A DNA stretch of 54,108 nt from positions 1 to 54,108 of the forward strand of contig CAJCHN010000092.1 of assembly GCA_903970285.1 (NCBI GenBank). Direction: 5' to 3'. Positions 37,396 through 45,654 of the stretch are shown piece by piece. Each line of letters opens with the position of its first letter. Positions within the stretch are counted from its first letter, which is position 1. A model generated the notes under the pieces. The model searched no databases, was not told the DNA's origin, and saw nothing but the letters and a program-made list of their open reading frames with translations. A program made the translations under genes and the position numbers. This DNA comes from Rhodanobacteraceae bacterium. GTDB taxonomy: Bacteria; Acidobacteriota; Terriglobia; Terriglobales; Acidobacteriaceae.

Positions 37396-38673
37396 TCAGT
37401 CTCTGCCGGCGTACGCCAGCAGGCTGCCGCCACGTCGCTTGGCGGAGTACATGGCGTCGTCGGCGGCACGGCGCAGGCCGTCCAGGTCGCTTGACTGGCC
37501 GGAGGAGAACGCGATGCCGGTGCTGATCCGGATGGCGACGGGAACGTCGTCGACGATGATGGGAACGCTGGCTGCGGACATCATCGCGCTCGCGACGAAC
37601 TCCAGGTGATGCTCGTCGTGCACGCCTGCCAGCAACGCCGTGTATTCGTCGCCGCCGGTACGGGCAAGCAGGTCGCGCGGGCTCAGGTTCCAGGAGAGGC
37701 GGACCGCCAGGGCGCGCAGAATCTGGTCGCCGGCCGCATGCCCCAGAGAGTCATTGATGCATTTGAAGTTGTCGATATCGATGACCAGGCAGGCGACGGT
37801 GGTGCGCTGGGCGCGCGCCTCTTCGAGCGCCTCGGATAAACGGGCTTCGAACATGCGGCGGTTGGGCAGATCGGTCAGCGGATCGTGCATGGCCAGCCGC
37901 TCGATGCCGGCGACCTGATCTTCAAGCAGGGTCTGCAGGATTCCAGCCACCACTGCGAAGACGGGCAGATCGTACACCGCGCCGGGAAGCAGAAGCTGCG
38001 GCCAGAGAAGATGGCACAGAGCAGGTGCCGGTATGCTGAAACCCCATCCGGCAAAGCCGGCGGCGGCGACGAGGGTTCCAAGTCCGAGGTTGGCCGCCGA
38101 ACGCACGAAGAGCCAGGACGCATCCAGCAGCAGCAACGAAAAAGCGGCATCCAGGGTGATGGTCTGCCGTTCCGGGCCGGCGATCAGCGCGACAACGGTG
38201 AGCAGGACACAGGTGGCTCCGAGCAGGTTGGTCTGCAGCGTCTTAGCCCGGCTGACCAGAAGCAAGTAGATGGCCGGTGCTGCAAAGAGCAGAACCTCCA
38301 GCCGGTCGACTCCGAGGGGATGTAGTGGAAAGGCTGCGATCACGCTCGCCAGCAGCATGGGGATGGCCAGGCTTGCGGCCACGGGGCCGGAGACACGGTG
38401 CGAGGCGCGTCTCTCCGCCGCCAGGAGAAGAAGGACGAGGCAGAGCGTGAGTGTCCATTCGCCGCTCACCGAAAGCGGGTGGCCAGAAGCTCTGGAGGGC
38501 AGCAGGGATTGCGCGAGTCGAATGCCGAGATGAACCAGGAGAAGGGCCCATCCGGCAAACCAGAGGCCGGCGTCCGGCCCGGCGCGCCGGAGCATCGGCC
38601 GAAAGCAGCCGAGCACCAGGAGAAGAAAGAGAAGAAGAGGCAGGCAGCTAGCGTCCACGGGGCCGAGATCCAC
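37396..38673 (-). CDS. Membrane-bound GGDEF diguanylate cyclase
   Basis: About 425 residues. Seven or eight hydrophobic segments fill the first 250 residues, forming an undefined membrane sensor. The C-terminal GGDEF domain begins AMHDPLTDLPNRRMFEARL and carries GGDEY at the active site, an allowed variant. The inhibitory I-site RxxD five residues before is replaced by SPRD, so product inhibition may be absent. DIDNFKCINDSLGHAAGD is intact, so cyclase activity to make c-di-GMP is expected. The start is the GTG at 38673 with AGAGGAA upstream. A c-di-GMP source near a PilZ-like regulator is suggestive only. Confidence 0.88.
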   Translation of the reverse strand: MDLGPVDASCLPLLLFLLLVLGCFRPMLRRAGPDAGLWFAGWALLLVHLGIRLAQSLLPSRASGHPLSVSGEWTLTLCLVLLLLAAERRASHRVSGPVAASLAIPMLLASVIAAFPLHPLGVDRLEVLLFAAPAIYLLLVSRAKTLQTNLLGATCVLLTVVALIAGPERQTITLDAAFSLLLLDASWLFVRSAANLGLGTLVAAAGFAGWGFSIPAPALCHLLWPQLLLPGAVYDLPVFAVVAGILQTLLEDQVAGIERLAMHDPLTDLPNRRMFEARLSEALEEARAQRTTVACLVIDIDNFKCINDSLGHAAGDQILRALAVRLSWNLSPRDLLARTGGDEYTALLAGVHDEHHLEFVASAMMSAASVPIIVDDVPVAIRISTGIAFSSGQSSDLDGLRRAADDAMYSAKRRGGSLLAYAGRD

Positions 38674-38851
38674 AGGATGTTCCTCTGTACTGTGAAGGTT
38701 CTGCCATGAAGCTAAACCAAGCAGGCTGTTTCGCGAAGAAATATGTTTGAACCGCGAAGACGCTCGTCCCGTTCCGTGGCGAGAGGCAGAATTGCGGACC
38801 GGAAACGGGCTGGGTCTCGCGCCGAACTGCGTCGCGGACCGCTCGGGAGTC

Positions 38852-39967
38852 TCAGCGGCTGAAGGCGGTGGCCTGCTTCTCCGCGTGTCGCTCCATCCCA
38901 AGCTCGACCAGGCGGCTCAGAAGCTCCTTATAGGAAAGCCCGGAGGCTTGCCACAGCTTCGGATACATGGAGATGCTGGTGAAGCCGGGCATGGTATTGA
39001 TCTCGTTGAGGAAGACCTTTGGCGTGAATCCCTTCTGCGCCGGTTCCATCAGGAAGTCGACGCGGGCAAGCCCCGCGCAGTCGCAGGCACGAAATGCAGC
39101 CAGCGCTATGGCGCGAATCTGTTTCTGCTGCGCGGCGGTCAGCTTCGCAGGGATCACGCTCACGCTCTCATCCGGCCCGTGAAGCTGATACTTCGCCTCG
39201 TAGTCATAGAACTCCTTGGCCGGGATGATCTCGCCGATCACAGAGGCTTCCGGCGCGTCGTTGCCCAGAACCGCCACCTCCAGTTCACGCGGCTTGGCAC
39301 CCGGGCCGCCGACCCCCTGCTCGATCACCAGCTTGCGGTCATAGCTCGCGGCGAGGTCCATGGCGGACGCTAGCTCGGCTCGCACCTTCACCTTGGAGAT
39401 GCCGACCGAGGAGCCGAGGTTCGCCGGCTTCACGAAGAGCGGGTAGGACAGCGCTTTCTCGATCTCGCGTTGGCAGCGCCTGGGGTCAGCGCGCCACTCG
39501 GAGCGCGTGATGGCGACGTGCGGCGTCTGCGGCAGGCCGGCGGCCGCAAACAGCCGCTTCATCACGTCCTTGTCCATGCCGGCGGCGGAGCCGAGCACCC
39601 CCGAGCCCACGTAGGGCAGGTCGGCGAGTTCCAGCAGCCCCTGAATCGTGCCGTCCTCGCCAAAGGTTCCATGCAGCACCGGGAAGATGACGTCGATGGC
39701 GTTGGTCAGGGCCGCGGAGTAGCGCATCAGCTCCGTGCTGCTCTCGGCGGCGGCTTCGAGCGCAAGCGGCTGCGCTTCGCCGGACAGCAGCGCCCGGGCG
39801 GAGTCTCCGCCGAGCCACTGCCCCGCCTTGGTGATCGCGATGGGAACGATCTCGAATCTGCTGCGGTCCAGCGCCTTCAGAATGGAGGCTGCGGAGAGCA
39901 GGGAGACTTCGTGTTCGCCGGATCGGCCGCCGAATAAAACACCAATGCGCAGTTTCTTCTTTGCCAT
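38852..39967 (-). CDS. ddl: D-alanine--D-alanine ligase
   Basis: A 371-residue ATP-grasp enzyme that makes D-Ala-D-Ala for peptidoglycan. Recognisable parts are VLFGGRSGEHEVSLLSA at the N-terminus, PVLHGTFGEDGTIQGLLEL, PLFVKPANLGSSVGISKV, and the metal-binding EINTMPGFTSISMYPKLW. Length is normal for the family. No mur genes are adjacent; it is preceded on the same strand by a small hypothetical gene about 90 bases upstream. Confidence 0.96.
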   Translation of the reverse strand: MAKKKLRIGVLFGGRSGEHEVSLLSAASILKALDRSRFEIVPIAITKAGQWLGGDSARALLSGEAQPLALEAAAESSTELMRYSAALTNAIDVIFPVLHGTFGEDGTIQGLLELADLPYVGSGVLGSAAGMDKDVMKRLFAAAGLPQTPHVAITRSEWRADPRRCQREIEKALSYPLFVKPANLGSSVGISKVKVRAELASAMDLAASYDRKLVIEQGVGGPGAKPRELEVAVLGNDAPEASVIGEIIPAKEFYDYEAKYQLHGPDESVSVIPAKLTAAQQKQIRAIALAAFRACDCAGLARVDFLMEPAQKGFTPKVFLNEINTMPGFTSISMYPKLWQASGLSYKELLSRLVELGMERHAEKQATAFSR

Positions 39968-40058
39968 GTCTGCTTCTAGGGTACGGGATGTGCGAGGCGA
40001 TCGAGGCCGGGGAATCAGGCAAGCAACGCCCGCCCGGGGTCATCTTCGGGCGATTCGT

Positions 40059-40364
40059 TCAGTGAACGGTCGGCTTCTTCTCCGGGAGAAAACTGGTGAC
40101 GACCACGCCCGCGGTCTCGAAGTGCGCGACCCTGTGGCCGTTTGCGTGGCCAAGGAAGATGGCTTTCTGGAGCATCAGGATCAGGCGGCGCGACTCTTCC
40201 TCGAAGAAGCGGCCGACGGACGCGTTGTAGTCGCACACCAGGTTGTAGGTGGCGCTGCACTTCGGGCATTGGATGGAGTCGTCCAGCCAGCGGTGAAACG
40301 CGGCTTCTGGCAGCTTGCCGACGGGGTCTTGGCCGGTGCGGATGGCAGCGAGGATGAGAGGCAT
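40059..40364 (-). CDS. Small hypothetical protein with CPKC motif
   Basis: A 101-residue protein with a good AGGGAG ribosome-binding site. It contains CPKC and a further Cys ten residues on (TYNLVCDY), too few for a full zinc ribbon, and a long helix (FFEEESRRLILMLQKAIFL). I do not recognise a family. It is divergent from the alcohol dehydrogenase and upstream of ddl on the same strand. Confidence 0.7.
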   Translation of the reverse strand: MPLILAAIRTGQDPVGKLPEAAFHRWLDDSIQCPKCSATYNLVCDYNASVGRFFEEESRRLILMLQKAIFLGHANGHRVAHFETAGVVVTSFLPEKKPTVH

Positions 40365-40459
40365 GCTCTCCCTAGGATACGTCGCGCTCGCTCCGGATGC
40401 CGGGCGGCACGGGCGTGGCGGTTGGCGTCTTACACGCCTGTGTCAAGGAGAAGCTTTCG

Positions 40460-41563
40460 ATGATCAAGTCAGTGGGATACGCAGCAAACCATTCGTTTTC
40501 CAGTCTAAAGCCGCTCGCATTCGAGCGCGAAGAGCCAAAGCAGAACGAAATCGAGATCGAGGTGATGTATTGCGGGATCTGCCACTCCGACATTCACCAG
40601 GTGAAGAATGAATGGCACAACACGGTCTACCCCTGCATGCCGGGACACGAGGTGGTGGGGCGCGTGAAATCGGTGGGCGCGGCGGTGACGCGCCACGCGG
40701 TGGGCGACCTGGTGGGCGTAGGCTGCATGATCGACTCCTGCCGGCAGTGCGAGCCCTGCCAGGCGGGCGAGCAGAACTATTGCGAGGGGCCGAACTCCTG
40801 GCTGGCGACCTATAACGGCCCGATGGTGCCGTCGGCGAAGGCTCCAACCGGAACCAACCAGTACGGGAAGGACAACACGTACGGCGGCTACTCTACGTCG
40901 CTGGTGGTGCCGGAGGACTTCGCCTTGAAGATTCCGGCCGGGTTGAAGCCCGAGGTGGCCGCGCCGATTCTTTGCGCCGGCGTAACCACCTACTCGCCGA
41001 TGAAGCACTGGGGCATGGGCCCGGGGAAGAAGGTTGCCATTCTCGGCTTCGGCGGCCTCGGAGACATTGCGCAGAAGATCGCCAAGGCCATGGGTGCGGA
41101 GGTGACCGTCTTCACCACCAGCCAGGCCAAGGTGAACCAGGCTCCGGTCGTCGGCGCCTATGCCGTGCACGTGGACGATCACGACATGCTCGAGAGCCTC
41201 AAAGCCAGCTTCGACTTCATTTTGTCTACGATCCCGAAGAAGACCGACCTTACCCCCTTCGTGCCGTTGCTGAAGCGCGATGGAACCCTGGTGATCGTCG
41301 GCGCGCTGGAGCCGCTCGCCCCCTTCAACAACATGCAGATGGCGGCGCATCGGAACGCGATCGCCGGGTCACTGATCGGTTCCATCGCCGAGACGCAGGA
41401 GATTCTCGACCTCTGCGCGCAGCACGGGATCGGACCCGATATAGAACTTCTCGACATCAAGAACATCAACGATGCGTACACCCGGGTGGAGGACGGCGAG
41501 GTCCGCTACCGCTATGTGATCGATATGGCGACGCTGAAGCCGGACGCAGTCGAAGCAGCTTGA
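40460..41563 (+). CDS. Zinc-dependent NAD(P) alcohol dehydrogenase (cinnamyl-alcohol-dehydrogenase-like, YahK group)
   Basis: A 367-residue medium-chain dehydrogenase. Catalytic zinc ligands are Cys41 in GICHSD, His63-Glu64 in PGHEVVG, and Cys172 in ILCAGVTTY. The structural zinc Cys are 94, 97, 100 and 108. The Rossmann motif is GFGGLG (196-201), with a Ser after the second strand (FTTSQAK) that favours NADP(H). A common His after GGLG is Asp here. Such enzymes reduce a broad range of aldehydes. ATG 40460 follows AAGGAG by ten bases. Confidence 0.94.
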   Translation: MIKSVGYAANHSFSSLKPLAFEREEPKQNEIEIEVMYCGICHSDIHQVKNEWHNTVYPCMPGHEVVGRVKSVGAAVTRHAVGDLVGVGCMIDSCRQCEPCQAGEQNYCEGPNSWLATYNGPMVPSAKAPTGTNQYGKDNTYGGYSTSLVVPEDFALKIPAGLKPEVAAPILCAGVTTYSPMKHWGMGPGKKVAILGFGGLGDIAQKIAKAMGAEVTVFTTSQAKVNQAPVVGAYAVHVDDHDMLESLKASFDFILSTIPKKTDLTPFVPLLKRDGTLVIVGALEPLAPFNNMQMAAHRNAIAGSLIGSIAETQEILDLCAQHGIGPDIELLDIKNINDAYTRVEDGEVRYRYVIDMATLKPDAVEAA

Positions 41564-41573
41564 GACGCAAGAA

Positions 41574-41614
41574 GCGGCGGAGGCTCCGCCGGAACAAGCT
41601 GGAGCCGCCGCCGC
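41574..41614 (+). terminator. Large hairpin between convergent ADH and DUF892 genes
   Basis: A 14-bp stem with one mismatch (GCGGCGGAGGCTCC against GGAGCCGCCGCCGC) and a 13-base loop. No T-run on the plus strand; TTCTT follows on the minus strand. It may act for both genes. Confidence 0.5.
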
Positions 41615-41643
41615 CGATTCTGAAACGACCTACTATCCTTGGT

Positions 41644-42294
41644 TTACTTCTTCTTTGAGGAGGACTTCTTTGCCGGAACCTCTTCGACACTCTGCTCCGC
41701 AGGCTGATTGATCTCCTGCGCCGCCTCGCTCTCGTCCTTCACGGAATCGGCTTCGGATTTCTTTTCCTTCGCGTCCTTCGCCTTCTTCTCCGGCACCTTC
41801 TTGTCGTCGCCCTCGGCCGCATACGCCTGCTTTAGGATTCCCTTGGCGGTGCTCATCACCAGCTTGCCGGCGTTCTGCTCCTCCGCGAGCGTCTGCTTCA
41901 GCAAGCCGGCAATCTCGGTCTCGCCCAGCGTGTTCGCGATCAGGATGGCGACCGAATAACCGGCAATCTCGTAATGCTCCACGCGCGCCGCCGCGCCGAT
42001 GATGCCGGCGTCGTACAGCGCGCCTTCTTCATCTTCCTCCAGGGCCTCCTTCACTTCGTCGATGGCGCCTTCCATGCCCTTGCAATGCTTTCCGGTCGGC
42101 TTTTTGCCCAGGTGTTCGAAGGCTGTTCTGAGCCGGGTTACGTGCTCCTTGGTCTGCTCCAGGTGCTGGGTCAGAATCTGCTTCAACTCGGTGCTTTCCA
42201 CCGCTTTGACGACCTTCGGGAGGCTCTTCACCAGCTGATTTTCGGCGCTGTACAGGTCGCGCAACTCATCGATCAAAACTTCTCGCAGGCTCAT
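41644..42294 (-). CDS. Ferritin-like DUF892 protein (YciE/YciF family) with charged tail
   Basis: A 216-residue protein. Residues 1-160 are the four-helix ferritin-like DUF892 domain (LIDELRDLYSAENQLVKSLP at the start, VEHYEIAGY and TLAEEQNAGKL later, with acidic/His metal-ligand positions). The last 55 residues are a disordered, Lys/Glu-rich tail ending SSSKKK. DUF892 proteins are induced under stress in enterobacteria and may store or detoxify metals. The tail could bind nucleic acid or acidic surfaces; that is inference. Divergent from rel. Confidence 0.92.
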   Translation of the reverse strand: MSLREVLIDELRDLYSAENQLVKSLPKVVKAVESTELKQILTQHLEQTKEHVTRLRTAFEHLGKKPTGKHCKGMEGAIDEVKEALEEDEEGALYDAGIIGAAARVEHYEIAGYSVAILIANTLGETEIAGLLKQTLAEEQNAGKLVMSTAKGILKQAYAAEGDDKKVPEKKAKDAKEKKSEADSVKDESEAAQEINQPAEQSVEEVPAKKSSSKKK

Positions 42295-42366
42295 GGTTTC
42301 TCTCTGTGGTTGAATCTTGGGGTTAGAGCGGTTCTCCTAGGATGTGCGCCGGACGAACTGCGCAGA

Positions 42367-42391
42367 CCCGTGTTCTTTGTAAGAAGACGGG
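42367..42391 (+). other. Hairpin in the DUF892/rel divergent region
   Basis: CCCGTGTTCTT, TGT loop, AAGAAGACGGG: an 11-bp stem with one internal mismatch, about 200 bases before rel. Possible operator or RNA structure; no T-run. Confidence 0.35.
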
Positions 42392-42576
42392 CGCTTGCAA
42401 AGTAAGTCCAGCGTGCAGCAACAGGAGAACTGCACTACTCTCCCGCAGTCAGTCAGAGTACACCCGGCGCAGGCAGGTTGGCCTCAGGCGAACGAAACGG
42501 AACCGATTTCGGCACGAGTTCACAAATCACCTCGAAAGACGCCTCCCGTGCTTTCGCGGCTCCGAGCCACGCAGCC

Positions 42577-42582
42577 TATAAT
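42577..42582 (+). promoter_or_regulatory. Perfect -10 box (TATAAT) immediately before rel
   Basis: The TATAAT ends five bases before the rel ATG, so if used the transcript would begin at or next to the start codon and be leaderless. No clear -35 or ribosome-binding site is seen. Confidence 0.45.
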
Positions 42583-42587
42583 GCACT

Positions 42588-45053
42588 ATGGCGACCGCTT
42601 CGCCGGCCTCCTCGCAGGCCGACTCCTTGCAAGTCGAACCGCCGCAGACTCAGGTCACCCAGGCTCCCGGCCTTGGTGATGAGGAGACTCCTGCGGGCAT
42701 CGACCTCGAAGCCGCGCTGCAGAAGCCGCCGGCAGCAGAAGCGGATTCGCTCGCCAGCCTTGCCGAACCGGCTGGATCCTTTGTCAAACCGGCGCCCGCC
42801 CCCGAGGAGCTGCCGCCGCCCGCGACCAGGCCGCCGGTCTCCGCCAGCATCGAAGAGCGCTTCAACCACCTGCTCGAAACCGTGCACCGCAACCGTCCGC
42901 AGGACGATCTGGACCTGATCCGGCGTGCCTGGGCCTTCTGCGTGCAGCAGCATCGAGGCCAGAATCGCGCCTCGGGCGAGCCCTACATCATCCATCCGCT
43001 CGAAGTCTGCCAGATCCTCGCCGACATGAAGATGGACTCGACGGCCATCGCCGCCGGGCTGCTGCACGACGCGGTCGAAGATACCAATGTGACCAGCCCG
43101 GAGATCGCCAAGCGGTTCAACGAGCAGGTTGCGCACATCGTCGAAGGCGTCACCAAGCTGGATAAGATCAAGTTTGCCAATCGCGAGGATCACCAGGCCG
43201 AGAACATCCGCAAGATGCTGCTGGCCATGGTCACCGATGTGCGCGTGGTGCTGATCAAGCTCGCCGACCGCCTGCACAATATGCGCACGCTGGAGCACCT
43301 GAAGCCGGAAAAGCAGCAGAAGATCGCGCGCGAGACCCTCGACATCTACGCGCCGCTGGCGCATCGCCTGGGCATGGGCAAACTGCGCGGGGAGCTCGAA
43401 GACCTCGCGTTTCGCTATACCGATCCCTTCGCCTACCTGCAGGTTGCACAGGAGGTCGAAAACCTTCGCGGCGCCAACGAAGACTTTCTCGCTACCATCG
43501 TCGCCACGCTGCAGGCCAAGCTGGAAGAGGCCGGCATCCAGGGCCGGGTCGAGTCGCGCATCAAGCGTCTCTACTCCATCCAGCAGAAGCTGCTCTCACA
43601 GAAGATTCCGGTCGAACAGGTCTATGATCTGCTGGCGATCCGGGTCATCTGCCACACCGTGGCGGAGTGCTACGCCGTGCTCGGGCTGCTGCACGCGCAG
43701 TGGCGCCCGGTTCCAGGCCGCATCAAGGATTTCATCGCGATGCCGCGGCCGAACCTCTACCAGTCCCTGCACACGACGCTGATCGCACCCGGCGGCCACC
43801 AGTTCGAGGTGCAGATTCGCACCGAGGAGATGCACCGCATCGCCGAGGAGGGCATCGCCGCGCATTGGAAGTACAAGGCCGGCGACGTGGTCTCCGCCAA
43901 GGACGAGCAGCGCCTCGCCTGGGTGCGGCAGTTGATGGAATGGCAGCGCGAGATGTCCGATCCCAACGAGTTCATGTCGACGCTCAAAATCGACCTGTAC
44001 CCGGAGGAGGTTTACACCTTCACCCCCAAGGGCAAGGTGGTCGTTCTGCCCAAGGACGCGAGCCCGATTGACTTCGCGTACGCGATCCACACCGAGGTGG
44101 GCAACACGACCATCGGCGCCAAGGTGAACGGACGCATCGTTCCGCTGCGAACTCGCCTCAGAAACGGCGACATTGTCGAGATCACCACGCAGGCCGGCCA
44201 CGCACCTTCGCGCGACTGGCTGACCTTCGCCAAGTCCAGCCGTGCCCGTAACAAGATCAAGCACTGGCTGAACGAGCACCAGCGCGAGCGCGCCATCGAA
44301 ATCGGCAAGAAGCTGCTGGAACGCGAAGCCCGCAAGTGGAAGGTCTCGCTCAAAACCGTCACCGACGAGGACTACACCCGCGCCGCGCACGAGTATGGTC
44401 TGGGCTCCGAGCCGGAACTGCTCGCCGGCGTCGGTTTCGGGAAGTACTCCGCACGCGTCGTCCTGAACAAGCTGGTGCCGGGTTCGACGATGCCGGTCGA
44501 AACCATCGACAGTGAAGCCGCGCAGACGGCTCCAGGTGCGCTCGCCAACATGTCGGACGCGGTCCGGCGCGTCTACTTCGGCAAAGGCTCCGATTCGCTG
44601 CAGGTGGAAGGTCAGGACGACCTGCTCGTCTATCGCGCGCGATGTTGCAACCCCATCCGCGGCGAGGAGATTATCGGCTACGTGACCCGGGGCAAAGGCG
44701 TCGCGGTCCACGCCCGCGTCTGCCCGAACGTGCAGAACCTGCTCTACGAGTCGGACCGGCGCATTCAGGTGGAGTGGGGCGCCGATCCCACCGCCCAGCA
44801 GAAGCCGACCACCTATCCGGTGAAGCTCACCGTCCTATGCGACGATCGCGCTGGGCTCTTGAAAGAGTTCACGGCCATCATCTCGGACGACGGAACCAAC
44901 ATCCGCTCGGTCGATACCAAGCCCACTCCGGACGGTTCCGTGATGGTCGATTTCGTGATTGAAACCGTCGACGTGCGCCACTTGACCAAGCTCACGCAGA
45001 ATCTGCGCAAGGTGCCCGGCGTCCGCGACGTGCAGCGGGTGCAGAAGATCTGA
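42588..45053 (+). CDS. rel: Bifunctional (p)ppGpp synthetase/hydrolase (Rel/SpoT)
   Basis: An 821-residue stringent-response enzyme. After an unusual 85-residue Ala/Pro-rich N-terminal extension comes the HD hydrolase domain (HPLEVCQIL, LLHDAVEDT, KLADRLHNMRTL). The synthetase domain follows (LYSIQQKL, DLLAIRVI, PNLYQSLHTTL), with RIKD, the RxKD motif linked to bifunctional enzymes. TGS (VYTFTPKGKVVVLPK) and C-terminal ACT (YPVKLTVLCDDRAGLLKEF) domains complete it. The hydrolase motif is intact, so both activities are expected. No ribosome-binding site precedes the ATG; a TATAAT five bases upstream suggests a leaderless message. Confidence 0.95.
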   Translation: MATASPASSQADSLQVEPPQTQVTQAPGLGDEETPAGIDLEAALQKPPAAEADSLASLAEPAGSFVKPAPAPEELPPPATRPPVSASIEERFNHLLETVHRNRPQDDLDLIRRAWAFCVQQHRGQNRASGEPYIIHPLEVCQILADMKMDSTAIAAGLLHDAVEDTNVTSPEIAKRFNEQVAHIVEGVTKLDKIKFANREDHQAENIRKMLLAMVTDVRVVLIKLADRLHNMRTLEHLKPEKQQKIARETLDIYAPLAHRLGMGKLRGELEDLAFRYTDPFAYLQVAQEVENLRGANEDFLATIVATLQAKLEEAGIQGRVESRIKRLYSIQQKLLSQKIPVEQVYDLLAIRVICHTVAECYAVLGLLHAQWRPVPGRIKDFIAMPRPNLYQSLHTTLIAPGGHQFEVQIRTEEMHRIAEEGIAAHWKYKAGDVVSAKDEQRLAWVRQLMEWQREMSDPNEFMSTLKIDLYPEEVYTFTPKGKVVVLPKDASPIDFAYAIHTEVGNTTIGAKVNGRIVPLRTRLRNGDIVEITTQAGHAPSRDWLTFAKSSRARNKIKHWLNEHQRERAIEIGKKLLEREARKWKVSLKTVTDEDYTRAAHEYGLGSEPELLAGVGFGKYSARVVLNKLVPGSTMPVETIDSEAAQTAPGALANMSDAVRRVYFGKGSDSLQVEGQDDLLVYRARCCNPIRGEEIIGYVTRGKGVAVHARVCPNVQNLLYESDRRIQVEWGADPTAQQKPTTYPVKLTVLCDDRAGLLKEFTAIISDDGTNIRSVDTKPTPDGSVMVDFVIETVDVRHLTKLTQNLRKVPGVRDVQRVQKI

Positions 45054-45192
45054 CCCATGGTTTCAGAGCCGTTCGAACGGGACAATGCCGATACAGCGGA
45101 TCTCGGGGATACGCGATCCCGCCCGCCGAGGCAGAGTGCGCTGTCCAAGACGATCCAGTCAAAGCCAGCGTGGACGTCCGTAAACTACCTCT

Positions 45193-45654
45193 ATGAACTC
45201 CGCTCGTGTGATGGCGCTTGACGTCGGCAGAATTCGAATTGGCGTCGCCATCACCGACGGTCTGGGCTTGACCGCGCAGCCGCTCCTCACGGTCTGGCGC
45301 AAATCGCGCGGCGAAGACCTCCGCAGCTTGACGCGTCTGGTGCGCAAGCACGAAGTCACGCATCTCGTCGTCGGTAATCCGCTGCACCTGTCGGGGGAAG
45401 TGGGTGCCTGGACCCGGAAGGTCCAGGAGTTCGCCGAAGAGCTGCGCGTCCGCTCCGGCCTGACGGTGGAGTTATGGGACGAGCGCCTGAGTACGGTCGC
45501 CGCGCACGAGATTCTGAACCAGGCTCAGTACGGAACGAAGAACCGGAAGAAGATGATCGACCAGGTCGCCGCCGTGGTGATCCTTGAAGGCTGGATGCAG
45601 GCGCAAGAGCAACGGGCTGCGCGGCTCGCGCTGGATCCCACGGCTGCCGGGTAG
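45193..45654 (+). CDS. ruvX: Putative pre-16S rRNA nuclease / Holliday junction resolvase RuvX (YqgF)
   Basis: A 153-residue RNase-H-fold protein. The catalytic Asp is in MALDVGRIRIGVAITD, the Glu in WDERLSTVAA and the final Asp in MIDQVAAVVILEGWM. The middle VVGNPLHLSGE replaces the usual VVGLP. YqgF processes the 5' end of 16S rRNA in E. coli. It follows rel after about 140 bases. Its TAG is directly followed by the stop of the convergent peptidase, with no gap. Confidence 0.92.
   Translation: MNSARVMALDVGRIRIGVAITDGLGLTAQPLLTVWRKSRGEDLRSLTRLVRKHEVTHLVVGNPLHLSGEVGAWTRKVQEFAEELRVRSGLTVELWDERLSTVAAHEILNQAQYGTKNRKKMIDQVAAVVILEGWMQAQEQRAARLALDPTAAG

Noticed and set aside
42395..42404. TGCAAAGTA as a third copy of the dispersed element
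   Set aside because: Only nine bases match and the rest of the element is absent.
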